A stretch of DNA of 64,000 bases from Macrostomum hystrix (taxonomy: Eukaryota; Platyhelminthes; Macrostomidae). Shown in pieces: positions 43,601-62,759 of the stretch; positions within the stretch are counted from its first letter, which is position 1; every line of letters starts with the position of its first letter. A program made the position numbers and the translations under genes. The stretch is from the NCBI GenBank assembly GCA_950097015.1, contig CATNEN010000012.1, positions 799,501 through 863,500 of the forward strand. Direction: 5' to 3'. Under the pieces are notes generated by a model. It saw only the letters and a list, made by a program, of their open reading frames with translations, was not told where the DNA came from and made no database searches.

Positions 43601-44848
43601 TAGCCAGTGAGCAGCTTAATTCATTTAGTTCGATTTCACATTCGTGCATTGTTACTGTAAGTATCATGAATTTAACAAAATCACTATTTTTTAGAATTTA
43701 TTCACATTTTCTTCCGCGAGCGTCAAGACGCAGAGATCTACATGGCCAACGCACACAAATTCGGCGCCCTGACGCCCGCCTGGAGCAACCCCCGCTCCTT
43801 CTCCAAGAACAATGTCTACATCACGTCAGTGCCCTACTGCCTGCTGAGTAAGGAGAGCCTCTGCGCATTTGTTCGCGACTTTGTCCTTGGCAAGGGTCCC
43901 GGCGGCGCCGACCCAATCAAGCGGGCCAGGGTTGACGCTGAGAAGCGCTCCGCCCAGGTGGAGTTTCACCGGAGTGAGGATGCGGAAGTGCTCATTGCCT
44001 ACTTCTATCAGCACATCCCCGAGGCCAACGCACGTCCGGCCTTTGACAATGCCAAAGAGCAAAAGTAAGCACTTTAGGGTCTCTGTATGGTCTCTGAGAA
44101 AGCTGGGTCTTGCTAGATTTGCTTTGCCTCTAGACATGGGCTTAGAATCTCTAGACATGGGCTTATAATCTCTAGACATGGGCTTAGAATCTCTAGACAT
44201 GGGCTTAGAATCTCTAGACATGGGCTTATAATCTCTAGACATGGGCTTAGAATCTCTAGACATGGGCTTAGAATCTCTAGATATGGGCTTAGAATCTCTA
44301 GACATGGGCTTAGAATCTCTAGATATGGGCTTAGAATCTCTAGATATGGGCTTAGAATCTCTAGAGGTGTGTTTATAATCTCTAGATATGGGCTTATACT
44401 CTCTAGATATGGGCTTATAATCTCTAGACATGGGTTTAGAATCTCTAGACACGGGTTTAGAATCTCTAGATATGGGCTTAGAATCTCTAGATATGGGCTT
44501 ATAATCTCTAGTCATGGGCTTAGAATCTCTAGACATGGGTTTAGAATCTCTAGATATGGGCTTAGAATCTCTAGAGGTGTGTTTATAATCTCTAGATCTC
44601 TTAATAGGCTTAATAGGCTTAATAGGCTTAAATCTCTAGACATGGGCTTATAATCTCTAAACATGGCTTAGAATCTCTAAACATGGCTTAGAATCTCTAA
44701 ACATGGGCTTTGAATCTCTAGACAAGGTTCAGAATCTCTAGTTCATGTACAGCTCTAGTACATCTGGTCCAATTATAAAACTGTGTCTCACTGGAATTCT
44801 CACCAACCAAATTCACGCAGGTCTGTCGAGGTTGCTGAGAAGCACTAA
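40445..44848 (+). CDS. unrecognised protein, P/Q/A-rich N-terminus, possible RRM-like C-terminal half
   Basis: Not recognised. Exons 40445-40618, 40761-41348, 43369-43606, 43695-44064 and 44821-44848 splice in phase to 465 residues. Residues 1-254 are low complexity: Pro/His-rich start, poly-Ala, poly-Pro and a CAG-coded Q run. From 255 the protein becomes compositionally normal (IVKWYSEKPPFILDGRTACL, LAEYYILRNMFGPDYSLHDN). Residues about 372-440 (NNVYITSVP ... KRSAQVEFHRSEDAEVLIAY) have the spacing of RNP2- and RNP1-like strands, so an RNA-binding fold is possible but unproven. It ends SVEVAEKH. A TATA box precedes it. Intron 4 carries a 21-bp minisatellite. Short open stretches at 41555-41592 and 41694-41757 could be optional exons, but their phases do not fit. 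Confidence 0.7.
40761..41348 (+). CDS. exon 2 of the 40.4-kb gene
   Basis: After ACCCATTCAG; 196 codons, phase 0 at both ends. Contains poly-Ala, poly-Pro and poly-Gln runs and ends YNFGSHVPPFD at GTGAGT. Confidence 0.78.
41349..43368. other. intron 2 of the 40.4-kb gene
   Basis: 2.0 kb, AT-rich, without a tandem array. G-rich patch at about 42920-42990. An 84-codon open stretch (42448-42702) has no recognisable product. Confidence 0.55.
43369..43606 (+). CDS. exon 3 of the 40.4-kb gene
   Basis: After TTTCTCAG, phase 0, IVKWYSEKPPFILDG onward to KEGELA; ends in phase 1 at GTGAGC. GC-rich third positions support coding. Confidence 0.8.
43695..44064 (+). CDS. exon 4 of the 40.4-kb gene
   Basis: After TATTTTTTAG; FIHIFFRERQDAEIYMANAH onward, ending NAKEQ plus two bases at GTAAGC (phase 2). 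Confidence 0.8.
44130..44740. repeat. 21-bp minisatellite, ~29 copies
   Basis: Unit parts TCTCTAGACATGGGC and TTAGAA, in the last intron of the 40.4-kb gene, beginning about 65 bp after the donor at 44065. It decays toward 44740. Confidence 0.95.
44821..44848 (+). CDS. terminal exon of the 40.4-kb gene
   Basis: After TTCACGCAG; completes Lys, then SVEVAEKH and TAA. Phase agrees with the preceding exon; short, so moderately certain. Confidence 0.6.
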
Positions 44849-45914
44849 GCCGATAAAATGCCGACCGAAACATCGGTGACCCATAGCTATCCTATGCCAC
44901 AGTGATTTACTGCTATTTACCGTTGGTTTTCATAGAAACATGGTGCTCCATTGCTGGCTTGACATTGTTTCATTTGTAGCTCTAGTATTTTTATTATTAA
45001 CGCTGCTGTTTTTATGTTATTTAAATAGTTTAAATGAATCCAGTTGTCTTGACAATTTTTCCAGTGGCTCGTGGCTCGTTGTTTGTGACAAAAATATTTA
45101 AAGATTTTCTCTTGTTTTAGCCGCAACTCACTTTTTATATATTTTCAATTGTTATCCTTGTTGTTGTTATTGTTGTCGTGTTATTGTCTTGTCATATCTA
45201 ATGTTTCTCTATTTATTGTTTGTGTTTCGAATTAGTAATGATGATAATACTAATAGTAATATGTTTCTAATAAGAATGGGAAACCTGGCCTCTCCTCACA
45301 CCCATTTGCGTGTCGCGTTTTATGTACAGTGTTTTTTGTAACTGCATTGTTTTTTAATTCGACTCGGCAGTTATTAACCGATTTCATTGCACCTGCTTCT
45401 GTTTTGCTTTAACCTTGTCTGTAATCTATTCCATGCTTATTATACTCATCTAGATGACAAGCATTTGCCGATTGTATGTCTGTTTATTTATCTACTTTTG
45501 TTGCCTAGCTCAACGCAACACACTTCGTTCGTGGTCAATCAGCAGATAAATGAACAGCTTAGAAGATTAAAGCAGTAGCATTCCTCAAAGGAACCGAGTC
45601 CTGTACAATTTACCCTCTATTTTAGCTTGAGTGCATGTAATAACTTCCGCTTGTTTTTATCCTTGGACGTACATTTTAACCTGCCGTTGTTATCGTCTTC
45701 CCAGTTTGTAATCGTTGTCCGAACTAGTTGTTTTAGCCGATTATCATATCATTCAAGCTGATTTGAGTCTGTATTGTCCAATGTGCTAACTGGCATGGAA
45801 TAAGCATCAAATCAAAATATACATATCAGTGAAGTAAATTAATTTTTCGAAAATTTCAAACAAATTTGTTTCGCTGGTTCATTGTCAATACGGAATCTTT
45901 TTTACAACTTAAAA
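44849..45914. other. 3' UTR and intergenic sequence
   Basis: AT-rich unique sequence after the TAA at 44848. No canonical AATAAA close to the stop was found; no further coding signal. Confidence 0.5.
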
Positions 45915-48900
45915 TGAGCAGAGTGGGAGAGTTGTTGGTGAGCAGAGTGGGAGTTGTTGGTGAGCAGAGTGGGAGAGTTGTTGGTGGGCAGAGTGGGAGA
46001 GTTGTTGGTGAGCAGAGTGGGAGAGTTGTTGGTGAGCAGAGGGGGAGAGTTGTTGGTGAGCAGAGTAGGAGAGTTGTTGGTGAGCAGAGTGGGAGAGTTG
46101 TTGGTGAGCAGAGTGGGAGTTGTTGGTGAGCAGAGGGGGAGAGTTGTTGGTGAGCAGAGTGGGAGAGTTGTTGGTGAGCAGAGTGGGAGAGTTGTTGGTG
46201 AGCAGAGTGGGAGAGTTGTTGGTGAGCAGAGTGGGAGAGTTGTTGGTGAGCAGAGTGGGAGTTGTTGGTGAGCAGAGTGGGAGAGTTGTTGGTGAGCAGA
46301 GTGGGAGAGTTGTTGGTGAGCAGAGGGGGAGAGTTGTTGGTGAGCAGAGTAGGAGAGTTGTTGGTGAGCAGAGGGGGAGAGTTGTTGGTGAGCAGAGTGG
46401 GAGAGTTGTTGGTGAGCAGAGTGGGAGTTGTTGTGAGCAGAGTGGGAGAGTTGTTGGTGAGCAGAGTGGGAGAGTTGTTGGTGAGCAGAGTGGGAGTTGT
46501 TGGTGAGCAGAGTGGGAGAGTTGTTGGTGAGCAGAGTGGGAGAGTTGTTGGTGAGCAGAGTGTCAGAGTTGTTCGTGAGCAGAGGGGGAGAGTTGTTGGT
46601 GAGCAGAGTGGGAGAGTTGTTGGTGAGCAGAGGGGGAGAGTTGTTGGTGAGCAGAGTAGGAGAGTTGTTGGTGAGCAGAGGGGGAGAGTTGTTGGTGAGC
46701 AGAGTGGGAGAGTTGTTGGTGAGCAGAGTGGGAGTTGTTGGTGAGCAGAGTGGGAGAGTTGTTGGTGAGCAGAGTGGGAGAGTTGTTGGTGAGCAGAGTG
46801 GGAGTTGTTGGTGAGCAGAGTGGGAGAGTTGTTGGTGAGCAGAGTGGGGAGAGTTGTTGGTGAGCAGAGTGTCAGAGTTGTTCGTGAGCAGAGGGGGAGA
46901 GTTGTTGGTGAGCAGAGTGGGAGAGTTGTTGGTGAGCAGAGTGGGAGAGTTGTTGGTGAGCAGAGTGGGAGTTGTTGGTGAGCAGAGTAGGAGAGTTGTT
47001 GGTGAGCAGAGTGGGAGTTGTTGGTGAGCAGAGTGGGAGAGTTGTTGGTGAGCAGAGTGGGAGAGTTGTTGGTGAGCAGAGTGGGAGAGTTGTTGGTGAG
47101 CAGAGTGGGAGAGTTGTTGGTGAGCAGAGTGGGAGTTGTTGGTGAGCAGAGTGGGAGAGTTGTTGGTGAGCAGAGTGGGAGTTGTTGGTGAGCAGAGTGG
47201 GAGAGTTGTTGGTGAGCAGAGTGGGAGTTGTTGGTGAGCAGAGGGGGAGAGTTGTTGGTGAGCAGAGTGGGAGAGTTGTTGGTGAGCAGAGTGGGAGAGT
47301 TGTTGGTGAGCAGAGGGGGAGAGTTGTTGGTGAGCAGAGGGGGAGAGTTGTTGGTGAGCAGAGTGGGAGAGTTGTTGGTGAGCAGAGTGGGAGAGTTGTT
47401 GGTGAGCAGAGTGGGAGAGTTGTTGGTGAGCAGAGAGTGAGAGTTGTTGGTGAGCAGAGGGGGAGAGTTTTTGGTGAGCAGAGTGGGAGAGTTGTTGGTG
47501 AGCAGAGAGTGAGAGTTGTTGGTGAGCAGAGTGGGAGAGTTGTTGGTGAGCAGAGTGTAAGAGTTGTTCGTGAGCAGAGTGGGAGAGTTGTTCGTGAGAG
47601 AGTGGGAGAGTTGTTCGTGAGCAGAGGGGGGAGAGTTGTTGGTGAGCAGAGTGGGAGAGTTGTTGGTGAGCAGAGAGTGAGAGTTGTTGGTGAGCAGAGG
47701 GGGAGAGTTGTTCGTGAGCAGAGGGGGGAGAGTTGTTGGTGAGCAGAGTCGGAGAGTTGTTGGTGAGCAGAGGGGGAGAGTTGTTGGTGAGCAGAGGGGG
47801 AGAGTTGTTGGTGAGCAGAGTGGGAGAGTTGTTGGTGAGCAGAGAGTGAGAGTTGTTGGTGAGCAGAGGGGGAGAGTTTTTGGTGAGCAGAGTGGGAGAG
47901 TTGTTCGTGAGCAGAGGGGGGAGAGTTGTTGGTGAGCAGAGTGGGAGAGTTGTTGGTGAGCAGAGTGGGAGAGTTGTTGGTGAGGCAGAGTAGTGAGAGT
48001 TGTTGGTGAGCTAGAGTGGGAGAGTTGTTGGTGAGCAGAGGGGGAGAGTTGTTGGTGAGCAGAGGGGGAGAGTTGTTGGTGAGCAGAGTGGGAGAGTTGT
48101 TGGTGAGCAGAGTGGGAGATTTGTTGGTAGGCAGAGTATGAGACTTGTTGGTAGGCTGAGTGGGAGAGTTGTTGGTGAGCAGAGTGGGAGAGTTGTTGGT
48201 GAGCCGAGTGGGAGAGTTGTTGGTGAGCAGAGTGGGAGAGTTTGTTCGTGAGCAGAGGGGGAGAGTTGTTGGTGAGCAGAGTGGGAGAGTTGTTGGTGAG
48301 CAGAGTGGGAGAGTTGTTGGTGAGCAGAGTGGGAGAGTTGTTCGTGAGCAGAGGGGAGAGAGTTGTTGGTGAGCAGAGTGGGAGAGTTGTTGGTGAGCAG
48401 AGTGGGAGAGTTGTTGGTGAGCAGAGGGGGAGAGTTGTTGGTGAGCAGAGTGGGAGAGTTGTTCGTGAGCAGAGTGGGGAGAGTTGTTGGTGAGCAGAGT
48501 GGGAGAGTTGTTGGTGAGCAGAGTGGGAGAGTTGTTGGTGAGCAGAGTGGGAGAGTTGTTGGTGAGCAGAGTGGGAGAGTTGTTGGTGAGCAGAGTGGGA
48601 GAGTTGTTGGTGAGCAGAGGGGGGAGAGTTGTTGGTGAGCAGAGTGGGAGAGTTGTTGGTGAGCAGAGTGGGAGAGTTGTTGGTGAGCAGAGTGGGGAGA
48701 GTTGTTGGTGAGCAGAGTGGGAGAGTTGTTGGTGAGCAGAGAGTGAGAGTTGTTGGTGAGCAGAGGGGGAGAGTTGTTGGTGAGCAGAGTGGGAGAGTTG
48801 TTCGTGAGCAGAGTGGGGAGAGTTGTTGGTGAGCAGAGTGGGAGAGTTGTTGGTGAGCAGAGTGGGAGAGTTGTTGGTGAGCAGAGTGGGAGAGTTGTTG

Positions 48901-51100
48901 GTGAGCAGAGAGTGGAGAGTTGTTGGTGAGCAGAGTGGGAGAGTTGTTCGTGAGCAGAGGGGGGAGAGTTGTTGGTGAGCAGAGTGGGAGAGTTGTTGGT
49001 GAGCAGAGTGGGAGAGTTGTTGGTGAGCAGAGTGGGAGAGTTGTTGGTGAGCAGAGGGGGAGAGTTGTTGGTGAGCAGAGTGGGAGAGTTGTTGGTGAGC
49101 AGAGTGGGAGAGTTGTTGGTGAGCAGAGTGGGAGAGTTGTTGGTGAGCAGAGGGGGGAGAGTTGTTGGTGAGCAGAGGGGGAGAGTTGTTGGTGAGCAGA
49201 GTGGGGAGAGTTGTTGGTGAGCAGAGGGGGGAGAGTTGTTGGTGAGCAGAGTGGGGAGTTGTTGGTGAGCAGAGAGTGGAGAGTTGTTGGTGAGCAGAGG
49301 GGGAGAGTTGTTGGTGAGCAGAGGGGGAGAGTTGTTGGTGAGCAGAGTGGGAGAGTTGTTGGTGAGCAGAGTGGGAGAGTTGTTCGTGAGCAGAGGGGGG
49401 AGAGTTGTTGGTGAGCAGAGTGGGAGAGTTGTTGGTGAGCAGAGAGTGAGAGTTGTTGGTGAGCAGAGGGGGAGAGTTGTTGGTGAGCAGAGTGGGAGAG
49501 TTGTTCGGTGAGCAGAGGGGGGAGAGTTGTTGGTGAGCAGAGTGGGAGAGTTGTTGGTGAGCAGAGTGGGGAGAGTTGTTGGTGAGCAGAGTGGGAGAGT
49601 TGTTGGTGAGCAGAGTGGGAGAGTTGTTGGTGAGCAGAGTGGGAGAGTTGTTGGTGAGCAGAGGGGGGAGAGTTGTTGGTGAGCAGAGTGGGAGTTGTTG
49701 GTGAGCAGAGAGTGAGAGTTGTTGGTGAGCAGAGGGGGAGAGTTGTTGGTGAGCAGAGGGGGAGAGTTGTTGGTGAGCAGAGTGGGAGAGTTGTTGGTGA
49801 GCAGAGTGGGAGAGTTGTTGGTGAGCAGAGGGGAGTTGTTCGTGAGCAGAGGGGGAGAGTTGTTGGTGAGCAGAGTGGGAGAGTTGTTGGTGAGCAGAGT
49901 GGGAGAGTTGTTGGTGAGCAGAGGGGGGAGAGTTGTTGGTGAGCAGAGTGGGAGAGTTGTTGGTGAGCAGAGAGTGAGAGTTGTTGGTGAGCAGAGGGGG
50001 AGAGTTTTTGGTGAGCAGAGTGGGAGAGTTGTTCGTGAGCAGAGGGGGGAGAGTTGTTGGTGAGCAGAGTGGGAGAGTTGTTGGTGAGCAGAGTGGGAGA
50101 GTTGTTGGTGAGCAGAGTGGGAGAGTTGTTGGTGAGCAGAGGTGAGAGTTGTTGGTGAGCAGAGTGGGAGAGTTGTTGGTGAGCAGAGGGGGAGAGTTGT
50201 TGGTGAGCAGAGTGGGAGTTGTTGGTGAGCAGAGAGTGGAGAGGTTGTTCGGTGAGCAGAGGGGGGAGAGTTGTTGGTGAGCAGAGTGGGAGAGTTGTTG
50301 GTGAGCAGAGTGTAAGAGTTGTTCGTGAGCAGAGTGGGAGAGTTGTTCGTGAGAGAGTGGGAGAGTTGTTCGTGAGCAGAGGGGGGAGAGTTGTTGGTGA
50401 GCAGAGTGGGAGAGTTGTTGGTGAGCAGAGAGTGAGAGTTGTTGGTGAGCAGAGGGGGAGAGTTTTTGGTGAGCAGAGTGGGAGAGTTGTTCGTGAGCAG
50501 AGGGGGGAGAGTTGTTGGTGAGCAGAGTGGGAGAGTTGTTGGTGAGCAGAGTGTCAGAGTTGTTCGTGAGCAGAGGGGGAGAGTTGTTGGTGAGCAGAGT
50601 GGGAGAGTTGTTGGTGAGCAGAGTGGGAGAGTTGTTGGTGAGCAGAGGGGGAGAGTTGTTGGTGAGCAGAGTGGGAGAGTTGTTGGTGAGCAGAGTGGGA
50701 GAGTTGTTGGTGAGCAGAGTGGGAGAGTTGTTGGTGAGCAGAGTGGGAGAGTTGTTGGTGAGCAGAGTGTCAGAGTTGTTCGTGAGCAGAGGGGGAGAGT
50801 TGTTGGTGAGCAGAGTGGGAGAGTTGTTGGTGAGCAGAGGGGGAGAGTTGTTGGTGAGCAGAGTGGGAGAGTTGTTGGTGAGCAGAGTAGGAGAGTTGTT
50901 GGTGAGCAGAGTGGGAGAGTTGTTGGTGAGCAGAGTGGGAGAGTTGTTGGTGAGCAGAGTGGGAGAGTTGTTCGTGAGCAGAGTGGGAGAGTTGTTGGTA
51001 GGAAGAGTGGGAGAGTTGTTGGTGAGCAGAGAGTGAGAGTTGTTGGTGAGCAGAGGGGGAGAGTTTTTGGTGAGCAGAGTGGGAGAGTTGTTGGTGGGCA
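45915..51100. repeat. 24-bp minisatellite, ~215 copies
   Basis: Unit GTGAGCAGAGTGGGAGAGTT plus GTTG. Variants include a 22-bp form lacking GA, GGGGG for GTGGG, TTCGTGAGC, and CAGAGAGTGAGAG. None of the three minus-strand frames of the unit contains a stop, so indels do not close the frame and an open stretch of about 1,458 codons results. The end at 51100 merges into unique sequence. Confidence 0.98.
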
Positions 51101-51790
51101 GGCAGTCAATTGCTACAAAGCAATCAAATGGGAGCATGTGCCCAGGTGTCAAGCTCAGATGGATTTTCAAATTTCTCCAGTCTGAGTTGAGACTGCTCTG
51201 CAGATACCATCCGCACACCGGTTGCTCAGGCCACACAATACTGTACACATGCGAGCATTCAGCAATAATCTGTGGCTCATGCCGCTAACAATGGTTGCCC
51301 CGCACCTGTAACTGGCAATGTACTGTAGCAGTTTTTACAATGCTGGCACTTTCATACCCCACTGTCCTTTCATTTCCACTCCAATATCCCCAAAAAGCAG
51401 AAACTGCCTTACCGGGGCACATCACATCATTCATTGCTTTTGGTACTTTAAAAAAATCTACATCTTTTAAGAAAGGAAAAAGGATTCCGCTCATTGAGGC
51501 GTGCCCAGCTTTTTCCCTAGCTATTCAGGCCCAGCCATCATCCATTTGAGTCAGTTTAAGCATTCATCACAGTGATAAAATTGTACTCAGTAGAGCAGAC
51601 TCCGTGAACGCGCCACACTTGAGCGCGCCCCAGCTCTCAACTCCCGGTGCGACATACAAACTTAGCATAAATATTCATTATGTAATAACATAGCAGGGCG
51701 GCGGAGCCTCACACGGCTGCTGCTGCTGCTTGACTGTACTCAGTTGCCAACCGTAATTAGTTGATTAGGCGCAAACAATTCGCTTCAGGA
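51101..51790. other. unique region upstream of the 51.8-kb exon
   Basis: Non-repetitive; a TATA-like CATAAATATTC lies near 51666, about 120 bp before the ATG at 51791, and the last 100 bp looks like a GC-richer 5' UTR. Confidence 0.4.
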
Positions 51791-59270
<7,480 letters not shown>

Positions 59271-59326
59271 CCCGCGGTCCTGGGAGCTTCACGTCGCCCT
59301 TATAGCTGGACGAAATATTATTACTG

Positions 59327-60142
59327 CGGATGAGAAATCCCACAATGAGACTGTGGATAAGAAATCCCACAATGAGACTGCAGATGGGAAATCCCACAAT
59401 GAGACTGTGGATAAGAAATCCCACAATGAGACTGCGGATGAGAAATCCCACAATGAGACTGTGGATGAGAAATCCCACAATGAGACTGTGGATGAGAAAT
59501 CCCACAATGAGACTGTGGATGAGAAATCCCACAATGAGACTGTGGATAAGAAATCCCACAATGAGACTGCAGATGGGAAATCCCACAATGAGACTGCGGA
59601 TGAGAAATCCCACAATGAGACTGTGGATGAGAAATCCCACAATGAGACTGCGGATGAGAAATCCCACAATGAGACTGTGGATGAGAAATCCCACAATGAG
59701 ACTGTGGATGAGAAATCCCACAATGAGACTGTGGATAAGAAATCCCACAATGAGACTGCGAATGAGAAATCCCACAATGAGACTGTGGATAAGAAATCCC
59801 ACAATGAGACTGTGGATAAGAAATCCCACAATGAGACTGTGGATGAGAAATCCCACAATGAGACTGCGGATGAGAAATCCCACAATGAGACTGTGGATGA
59901 GAAATCCCACAATGAGACTGCGGATGAGAAATCCCACAATGAGACTGCGGATGAGAAGTCCCACAATGAGACTGCGGATGAGAAATCCCACAATGAGACT
60001 GCGGATGAGAAGTCCCACAATGAGACTGCGGATGAGAAGTCCCACAATGAGACTGCGGATGAGAAGTCCCACAATGAGACTGCGGATGAGAAGTCCCACA
60101 ATGAGACTGCGGATGAGAAGTCCCACAATGAGACTGCAGATC
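59327..60142. repeat. 27-bp minisatellite, ~30 copies, in probable 3' UTR
   Basis: Unit parts GATGAGAAATCCCACAATGA and GACTGCG/GACTGTG, beginning about 55 bp after the TGA at 59270. A homogeneous GATGAGAAGTCCC block occupies the right end. The 27-bp period gives false ORFs on both strands. Confidence 0.97.
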
Positions 60143-60302
60143 GGAAACACCACTTGAAAATATTTCTGCAGCATCACTCGAATTAGGATTCAATCATACG
60201 AGCTATTTCCTGTGCCAGCAACCAATTGCTTCAAGCTATTTTGTTATTTCTGTTGCAGCTCATCAGTCCTTGTGATTCATACATGATAACTCGTAACATT
60301 GC

Positions 60303-60308
60303 AATAAA
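60303..60308 (+). terminator. candidate polyadenylation signal of the 51.8-59.3 kb gene
   Basis: AATAAA about 160 bp after the 27-bp array ends; first canonical signal downstream of the stop. Confidence 0.4.
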
Positions 60309-60477
60309 TATCTGATACGAGTAGTTAACATAATAACATAACATAATAAATAATAATGAGCTTAAATACGAGTGTAAGTGTCCTGTACGCTGTGATTGCT
60401 TTTAAGGAGCAACTGAAAAATCTCGGCCATTTCTGATTTACTGCATAGGCTGTTATGTTTTGTGATAATTAGATAAC

Positions 60478-60832
60478 TTGAATGACTCAGTGCCAGCTCA
60501 ATTTGACAACTCGAATGACTCAATTTGACAACTCGAATGACTCAATTTGACAACTCGAATGACTCAATTTGACAACTCGAATGACTCAATTTGACAGCTC
60601 GAATGACTCAATTTGACAACTCGAATGACTCAATTTGACAACTCGAATGACTCAATTTGACAACTCGAATGACTCAATTTGACAACTCGAATGACTCAAT
60701 TTGACAACTCGAATGACTCAATTTGACAGCTCGAATGACTCAATTTGACAACTCGAATGACTCAATTTGACAACTCGAATGACTCGCTTTTACAACTCGA
60801 ATGACACAATTTGACAACTCGAATGCCTACTT
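60478..60832. repeat. 22-bp minisatellite, ~15 copies
   Basis: Unit parts AACTCGAATGACTC and AATTTGAC, in intergenic sequence. Confidence 0.96.
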
Positions 60833-61311
60833 ACACTGAGCTTCTGCTAGTAGGTATTAAGCCCTTGCAGGTCCTCAGAATTGAAAATAAAGCGAACCAA
60901 TGTAGCTTAGGCAATCATATTTGCAATGCCTGATGCCGATATGGACAAATAAATCAATTCTGATTGACAGATACGGTCGTTTATATATATTTACTGGACC
61001 CGGACGCAGGCAGTAGGTGGACCAGTTTGCATTGTGCAATCCAGATTTAGGCGACTACGAGATCAGGCTGCAATATTAAAAGCGGACACTTTGCGACTAT
61101 ACAAAAATACTACTGAGCTTAAAACTTAGTAGTATGAATGGAAAATTCGACTCTCATGTCAGACTAGAAAGCGAAAAAAGCTTTAAGCGGTTACTGATAA
61201 ATGAGAAGATGAGATAAAAAATCTGGTCAGACTTCTAATAGCTTGATTTAGTGTTAGCACAATGAACATTTATACCAGCACAATGGCACTACAATATTGA
61301 GAAATTGTGGA
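60833..61311. other. unique intergenic sequence
   Basis: AT-rich; no gene recognised. Confidence 0.5.
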
Positions 61312-61645
61312 CTGACTGACTGACAGAGTGAACATTAACTGACTGACAGAGTGAACATTAACTGACAGAGTGAACATTAACTGACTGACAGAGTGAACAT
61401 TAACTGACAGAGTGAACATTAACTGACTGACAGAGTGAACATTAACTGACTGACAGAGTGAACATTAACTGACTGACAGAGTGAACAATAACTGACAGAG
61501 TGAACATTAACTGACTGACAGAGTGAACATTAACTGACTGACAGAGTGAACATTAACTGACTGACAGAGTGAACAATAACTGACAGAGTGAACATTAACT
61601 GACTGACAGAGTGAACATTAACTGATTGAGTGAACATTAACTGAC
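61312..61645. repeat. 23-bp minisatellite, ~15 copies (some 19-bp)
   Basis: Unit parts CTGACTGACAGAGTGAAC and ATTAA; some copies lack one CTGA. Confidence 0.95.
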
Positions 61646-61849
61646 ATCCAATCGATAAGAGCAAGCACCCAATTAGTTCCTGTGAGCTGACTGACACAAA
61701 CAATTGCCTCAAATAAAGCTGAGCTGAAATCAAAGCGCCGAAATGACACAAAGACTAAAGCAAATCACAAAATGCGAATTACTTTGCCAATCGTGGGAAA
61801 AAAAGCGACAACGGTACGGTGTGTAGGCAAGTTGGGAATCCCAAACTGA

Positions 61850-62215
61850 TCCACCATCATCCCATCCCTTATCCCTACTCATCCCATCCTTTATCCCTAC
61901 TCAACCCATCCTTTATCCCTACTCAACTCATCCTTTATCCCTATTCAACCTATTCTGCGAAAACTTCTTAATCCCTTAATCCCTAATAAACTTATTTAAT
62001 CCCTACTCAATTCATTTGCAAACCTCGCTCAAATCATCCTTATCCCTGCTCAAACCAACCGTGTACATAGTCAATTAACTCTTACTCCTACTCAATATGT
62101 TTTTATCCCCACTCAAACCATCCTTATCCCTTCTCGATCCATTCTAACCCCTACTCAATCGATTGTAATCCCTGCTCAACCTTTCTTGTCCCTACTCAAT
62201 CGATTCGAATTCTTA
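61850..62215. repeat. degenerate ~18-20-bp repeat
   Basis: Copies like ATCCCTACTCAACCCATCC, decaying rightwards (CTACTCAATCGATT). An old array. Confidence 0.8.
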
Positions 62216-62425
62216 CTTAACACTTCCGTAACTTTGACAGAAGATCGCAAAACACAGATAGTTACAGTATGAGACAATTCTTAAGTCCGAGGACAAGAGC
62301 AGGCAGACAGAAACAACGGGTGAACTTCTATTCGAACTGTGAATGAACTAACTGATCGCTCAGAAACTTCACAACTCCTCAGATCGGAAAAGTGCGATTT
62401 TTTCATCTGAAACTGGCCGAAACAG

Positions 62426-62465
62426 AGGCTGAGGCTGAGGCTGAGGCTGAGGCTGAGGCTGAGGC
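62426..62465. repeat. (GAGGCT)n hexanucleotide, ~6 copies
   Basis: On the plus strand reads Glu-Ala repeats in an open frame (KLAETEAEAEA ... PAACGG); possibly coding but unproven. Confidence 0.8.
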
Positions 62466-62512
62466 GGCTACCGCAGCTGCCGCGCCTGCGGCCTGTGGCG
62501 GCTGAATTAGTT

Positions 62513-62704
62513 CCACCCGCCGATTGGGCACCGCGGCAACGCACCTGTGCTGCATGTAAGAAGCATCGAACTGAAAACCGGAGCCCCCGCCACCGCGATG
62601 GGCCGAGTACTGCTCAGGCCGCCAGACTCCGACTGCACCATTGCCGGCGACGGCAACTGGCGGCTGACCCTGATCGAACGACTGCGGGATAATTTGAGGA
62701 TGAG
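62513..62704 (+). CDS. probable exon of a further, unrecognised gene
   Basis: Open, GC-rich frame read after GAATTAG: FHPPIGHRGNAPVLHVRSIE onward to MGRVLLRPPDSDCTIAGDGN and WRLTLIERLRDNLRMR, ending in phase 2 at GAG|GTAATG. The left boundary is uncertain; an ATG at 62598 or the acceptor near 62512 are options. Coding is inferred from composition and from a minisatellite following the donor, as at other exons here. No family recognised. Confidence 0.45.
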
Positions 62705-62759
62705 GTAATGGGATCTAAGAAAAGGGAATAGGATTTAGTATGAAGGATTTAGAGGGAAT

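Noticed and set aside
51295-51549. Secreted-looking 84-codon frame with hydrophobic start
   Set aside because: It has no ATG at its beginning (TTG) and no splice evidence; the hydrophobic stretch is short.
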